A stretch of DNA of 64,000 bases from Taenia hydatigena (Eukaryota > Platyhelminthes > Cestoda > Cyclophyllidea > Taeniidae), in contig JADWOT020000004.1 of assembly GCA_036345935.2 (NCBI GenBank), positions 15,679,423 to 15,743,422 of the forward strand, written 5' to 3'. The notes under the pieces are model-generated. The model had not been told where the DNA came from, did not search any database, and was given only the letters and a program-made list of their open reading frames with translations. Each line of letters begins with the position of its first letter. Position 1 is the stretch's first letter. Shown here piece after piece: positions 62,155-64,000 of the stretch. The translations under genes were made by a program, and so were the position numbers.

Positions 62155-63132
62155 ATGAGGCGTGCGGATCCTGATGTCGGGGATTCCGGCAGGAAGTTGA
62201 TTATTCTTTTAGATCAAGCGTCTTTGGAGTCCGTAAAGGGTGCAGGAGGTAAAGAGTATCAACTGCTAAACCCGGATAAGCACAAGGATCGGATATTAAA
62301 ATCGAATCGTGATGTGTCAACGGTTCGGCCCGATATCACCCACCAATGTCTGCTAATGCTTCTAGACAGCCCATTAAACAGGATGGGTATGCTTCAGGTA
62401 AATAGCTCTATGAGTGGCTTTTCTCACTACCTCAGCCCTGCGTTACTCCATACAGTGTGTTCATGATATTAAGCCAGAGAAATGAGAGTTATTGTTTTAG
62501 TCATCCTGAATTGTTCACATGCTGTTGTTCGAACATCATGTTGTAAAGTTCAGGGAAACTGAATGCTCTCTTCTCTTTGAGATAGTGCTCACATATCTAT
62601 ATTTAGTAATTGGCTTGTTATCAAGCTCTACTTTGATTTTGGGATTACGGTCTTTGTATCGTAGGTCTATGTTCGAACTCAAAAGAACATTATCATTGAG
62701 GTCAATCCAAAGATCCGGATTCCACGCACATTCGATCGTTTCTGCGGTCTAATGGTTCAGCTTCTTCACAAACTTTCCATCCATGCCGCTGAAGGCAACC
62801 AGGAAAAGTTGCTCAGGGTTGTGAAGAACCCCATTACTCGGTACTTTCCTGCCGGCTGTGCGAAGATCGGCATGTCCTTCTCTGCAGATAAAGTCATCCG
62901 CCCTTCTGAAATTCCCAATATGACCCGATTAGGCACCTCGGAATCCATTGTGGTTGTCATCGGCGCAATGGCACATGGGTCCATTGTCTCTACGGCTGGT
63001 GACTTCCTCGATGAGGTTGCATCAATTAGCCGATTCCCGCTTTCTGCTGCTCAGGTGTGCTCTCGTGTATGCACAGCATTTGAAGAAGCCTGGGACGTTG
63101 AAAAATTTGAACCCTCTTTGTCATCGGCTTGA
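62155..63132 (+). CDS. EMG1: EMG1/NEP1 rRNA methyltransferase, two exons (62155-62397 and 62665-63132)
   Basis: This gene encodes the SPOUT-class enzyme that N1-methylates a pseudouridine of 18S rRNA in the nucleolus and also serves small-subunit assembly. Exon 1 carries the N-terminal family signature (RPDITHQCLLMLLDSPLNR) and ends at codon CAG before gtaaat. Exon 2 follows a tag acceptor in phase 0 and reads VYVRTQKNIIIEVNP, RIPRTFDRFCGLMVQLLHKL, NPITRYFPAGC and the SAM-site region VVVIGAMAHG, then FPLSAAQVC and TAFEEAWDVE near the C-terminus. The 267-bp intron is 62398-62664. The spliced product is 236 residues, close to the usual size of about 240, so it looks complete. The ATG at 62155 was chosen because it precedes a short polar leader and the conserved RKLIILLDQASLE strand; the frame is open further upstream but without a better ATG. 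I see no AATAAA within about 300 bp downstream. There are no frameshifts or stops. The product call is firm. Confidence 0.95.
62398..62664 (+). other. Phase-0 intron of EMG1
   Basis: The intron starts gtaaat directly after a CAG codon and ends in ttgtatcgtag. The reading frame on both sides joins exactly where the EMG1 family alignment requires (Gln before, Val-Tyr after). The intron itself contains in-frame stops, which confirms that the two exon frames are separate. Confidence 0.9.
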
Positions 63133-64000
63133 GGGGAGTGCCTTTATTGCCATTTTGTACATATATTTATTTTCTTATTTCATGTCACTGCTTTATTTCG
63201 CTATTCATCAATTAACACACTCCTTAAGGTTGTTCTCTCGGTGCCTCTGTGCGCACTTTTGAGAGATTGACCGAGTCATCGTGTGTGATATTAATGGGTC
63301 TTCTTCCTCACGTTCTGTGAGGCAGAAGAGGAGTCCAATTTAGTCCCGTTATCTCTAAGATGGGACTTTTGGAACACATTTTTGGTGGTGTTTTGTCCTG
63401 GTTTATCCTCATGTCATGTTACGTGCTCGTGAGGGAAGCGCCAGGCAAATATAGCTTCGCTTTTTTGGCTTCCTGTCGAAGAGCGAGACATCTTGTTTCA
63501 TCTTTGAAATGTGCTTGCGAAGCTTTCGACGAGCCGAGTATGGGCCTGTTGAATAGCAAAACCTGTATCACGAACGTTCTGCGAATTTCTTAACCTTAGT
63601 GGCTTTTTGCGGTCAGACCCACATTTCCATGTAGCCAATCGGCTTCTGCTTTTGTTAGGGAGGAGGCCAGGTACGTATAGCGGTTTGTGCATTTTCTTTG
63701 AATTGTTCTTTTTGTAAGGCGACCTATGCGCTGTTAGAGTGTGATTTCACGGATTTTCGTTGGCGGTGGAATTCCGCTCATGCTGAATTACGATGAAATT
63801 ATTTGAGGTTTAATCGGGTGCCCATTAATGGAGTTGTCTTTTGGAGAATGGGCTCTTTCGTTGATTTTCGTTCGAATTTTTGTGCTGCTTCTGTCAAACG
63901 TTGGAACGGCCTTAGCTTCTTCGCTTCACTGTTTTTTGCTAAGTTTTCTTTGAACTTCTATGGTGACATGGATGGATTGGACATAAGATTCCACGCGGTG
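63133..64000. other. EMG1 3' flank, no gene identified
   Basis: It begins with the presumed EMG1 3' UTR, which has a T-rich run (atatatttattttctta) but no AATAAA. A frame at 63360-63593 has a hydrophobic start (GGVLSWFILMSCYVLV) and could be the first exon of a following gene. It is not recognised and is left as a possibility. Confidence 0.4.

Noticed and set aside
63360..63593. 77-codon frame with a hydrophobic N-terminus after EMG1
   Set aside because: It might be a first exon of the next gene, but nothing in the sequence identifies it. It is noted only in the flank description.
1..64000. tRNA or rRNA genes, CRISPR arrays, bacterial operons
   Set aside because: I looked for tRNA B-box-like sequences, rRNA-like blocks and regularly spaced repeats with unique spacers, and found none that hold up. 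The window is eukaryotic.

Overview
The window reads as animal nuclear DNA and has no bacterial gene organisation. It is AT-leaning, has only short fortuitous open frames over most of its length, carries degraded LTR-type repeats, and contains one clearly spliced eukaryotic housekeeping gene. My best guess is a flatworm, perhaps a taeniid-like tapeworm, because of the small intron and the miniature LTR elements. No single sequence feature proves that assignment.

Layout. Positions 1 to about 28,000 hold no gene I can defend. They contain a few old dispersed repeat pairs and some polypurine or G-rich tracts. Positions 28,010-30,961 and 36,836-39,841 are two nearly identical 3-kb sequences in opposite orientation, separated by a 5.9-kb spacer of ordinary AT-rich sequence. 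They match no element I recognise. Each arm carries a conserved 130-codon open frame, a four-unit 16-bp tandem repeat, a CA/TG microsatellite and an imperfect 30-bp palindrome. A CpG- and G-rich stretch with an RFX/X-box-like site lies at 40.6-40.9 kb.

From about 42 to 61.6 kb the DNA is peppered with one old repeat family, called family A here. By comparing copies I reconstruct it as a miniature LTR retrotransposon. It has terminal repeats of about 160-185 bp that end in ACA, a primer-binding-site-like stretch directly after the 5' repeat, a short internal region, and a polypurine tract just before the 3' repeat. Three copies have both ends, a fourth probably does, and several are solo repeats. 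A younger fold-back structure at 61,089-61,781 (two 230-bp TG...CA arms) encloses one of these solo repeats.

Genes are confined to the right end. At 58.0-59.2 kb is a plus-strand, multi-exon-looking region encoding several hydrophobic segments with a GPCR-like TM3/ER motif. It is preceded at 56.84-56.99 kb by a CpG-rich promoter-like stretch with five CCAAT boxes spaced 32-42 bp apart. At 62,155-63,132 is a complete two-exon EMG1/NEP1 gene (18S rRNA pseudouridine N1-methyltransferase), the only confidently identified gene. The roughly 57 kb without a recognisable gene could be an intergenic regulatory region or a large intron. Short exons in it would escape reading by eye.
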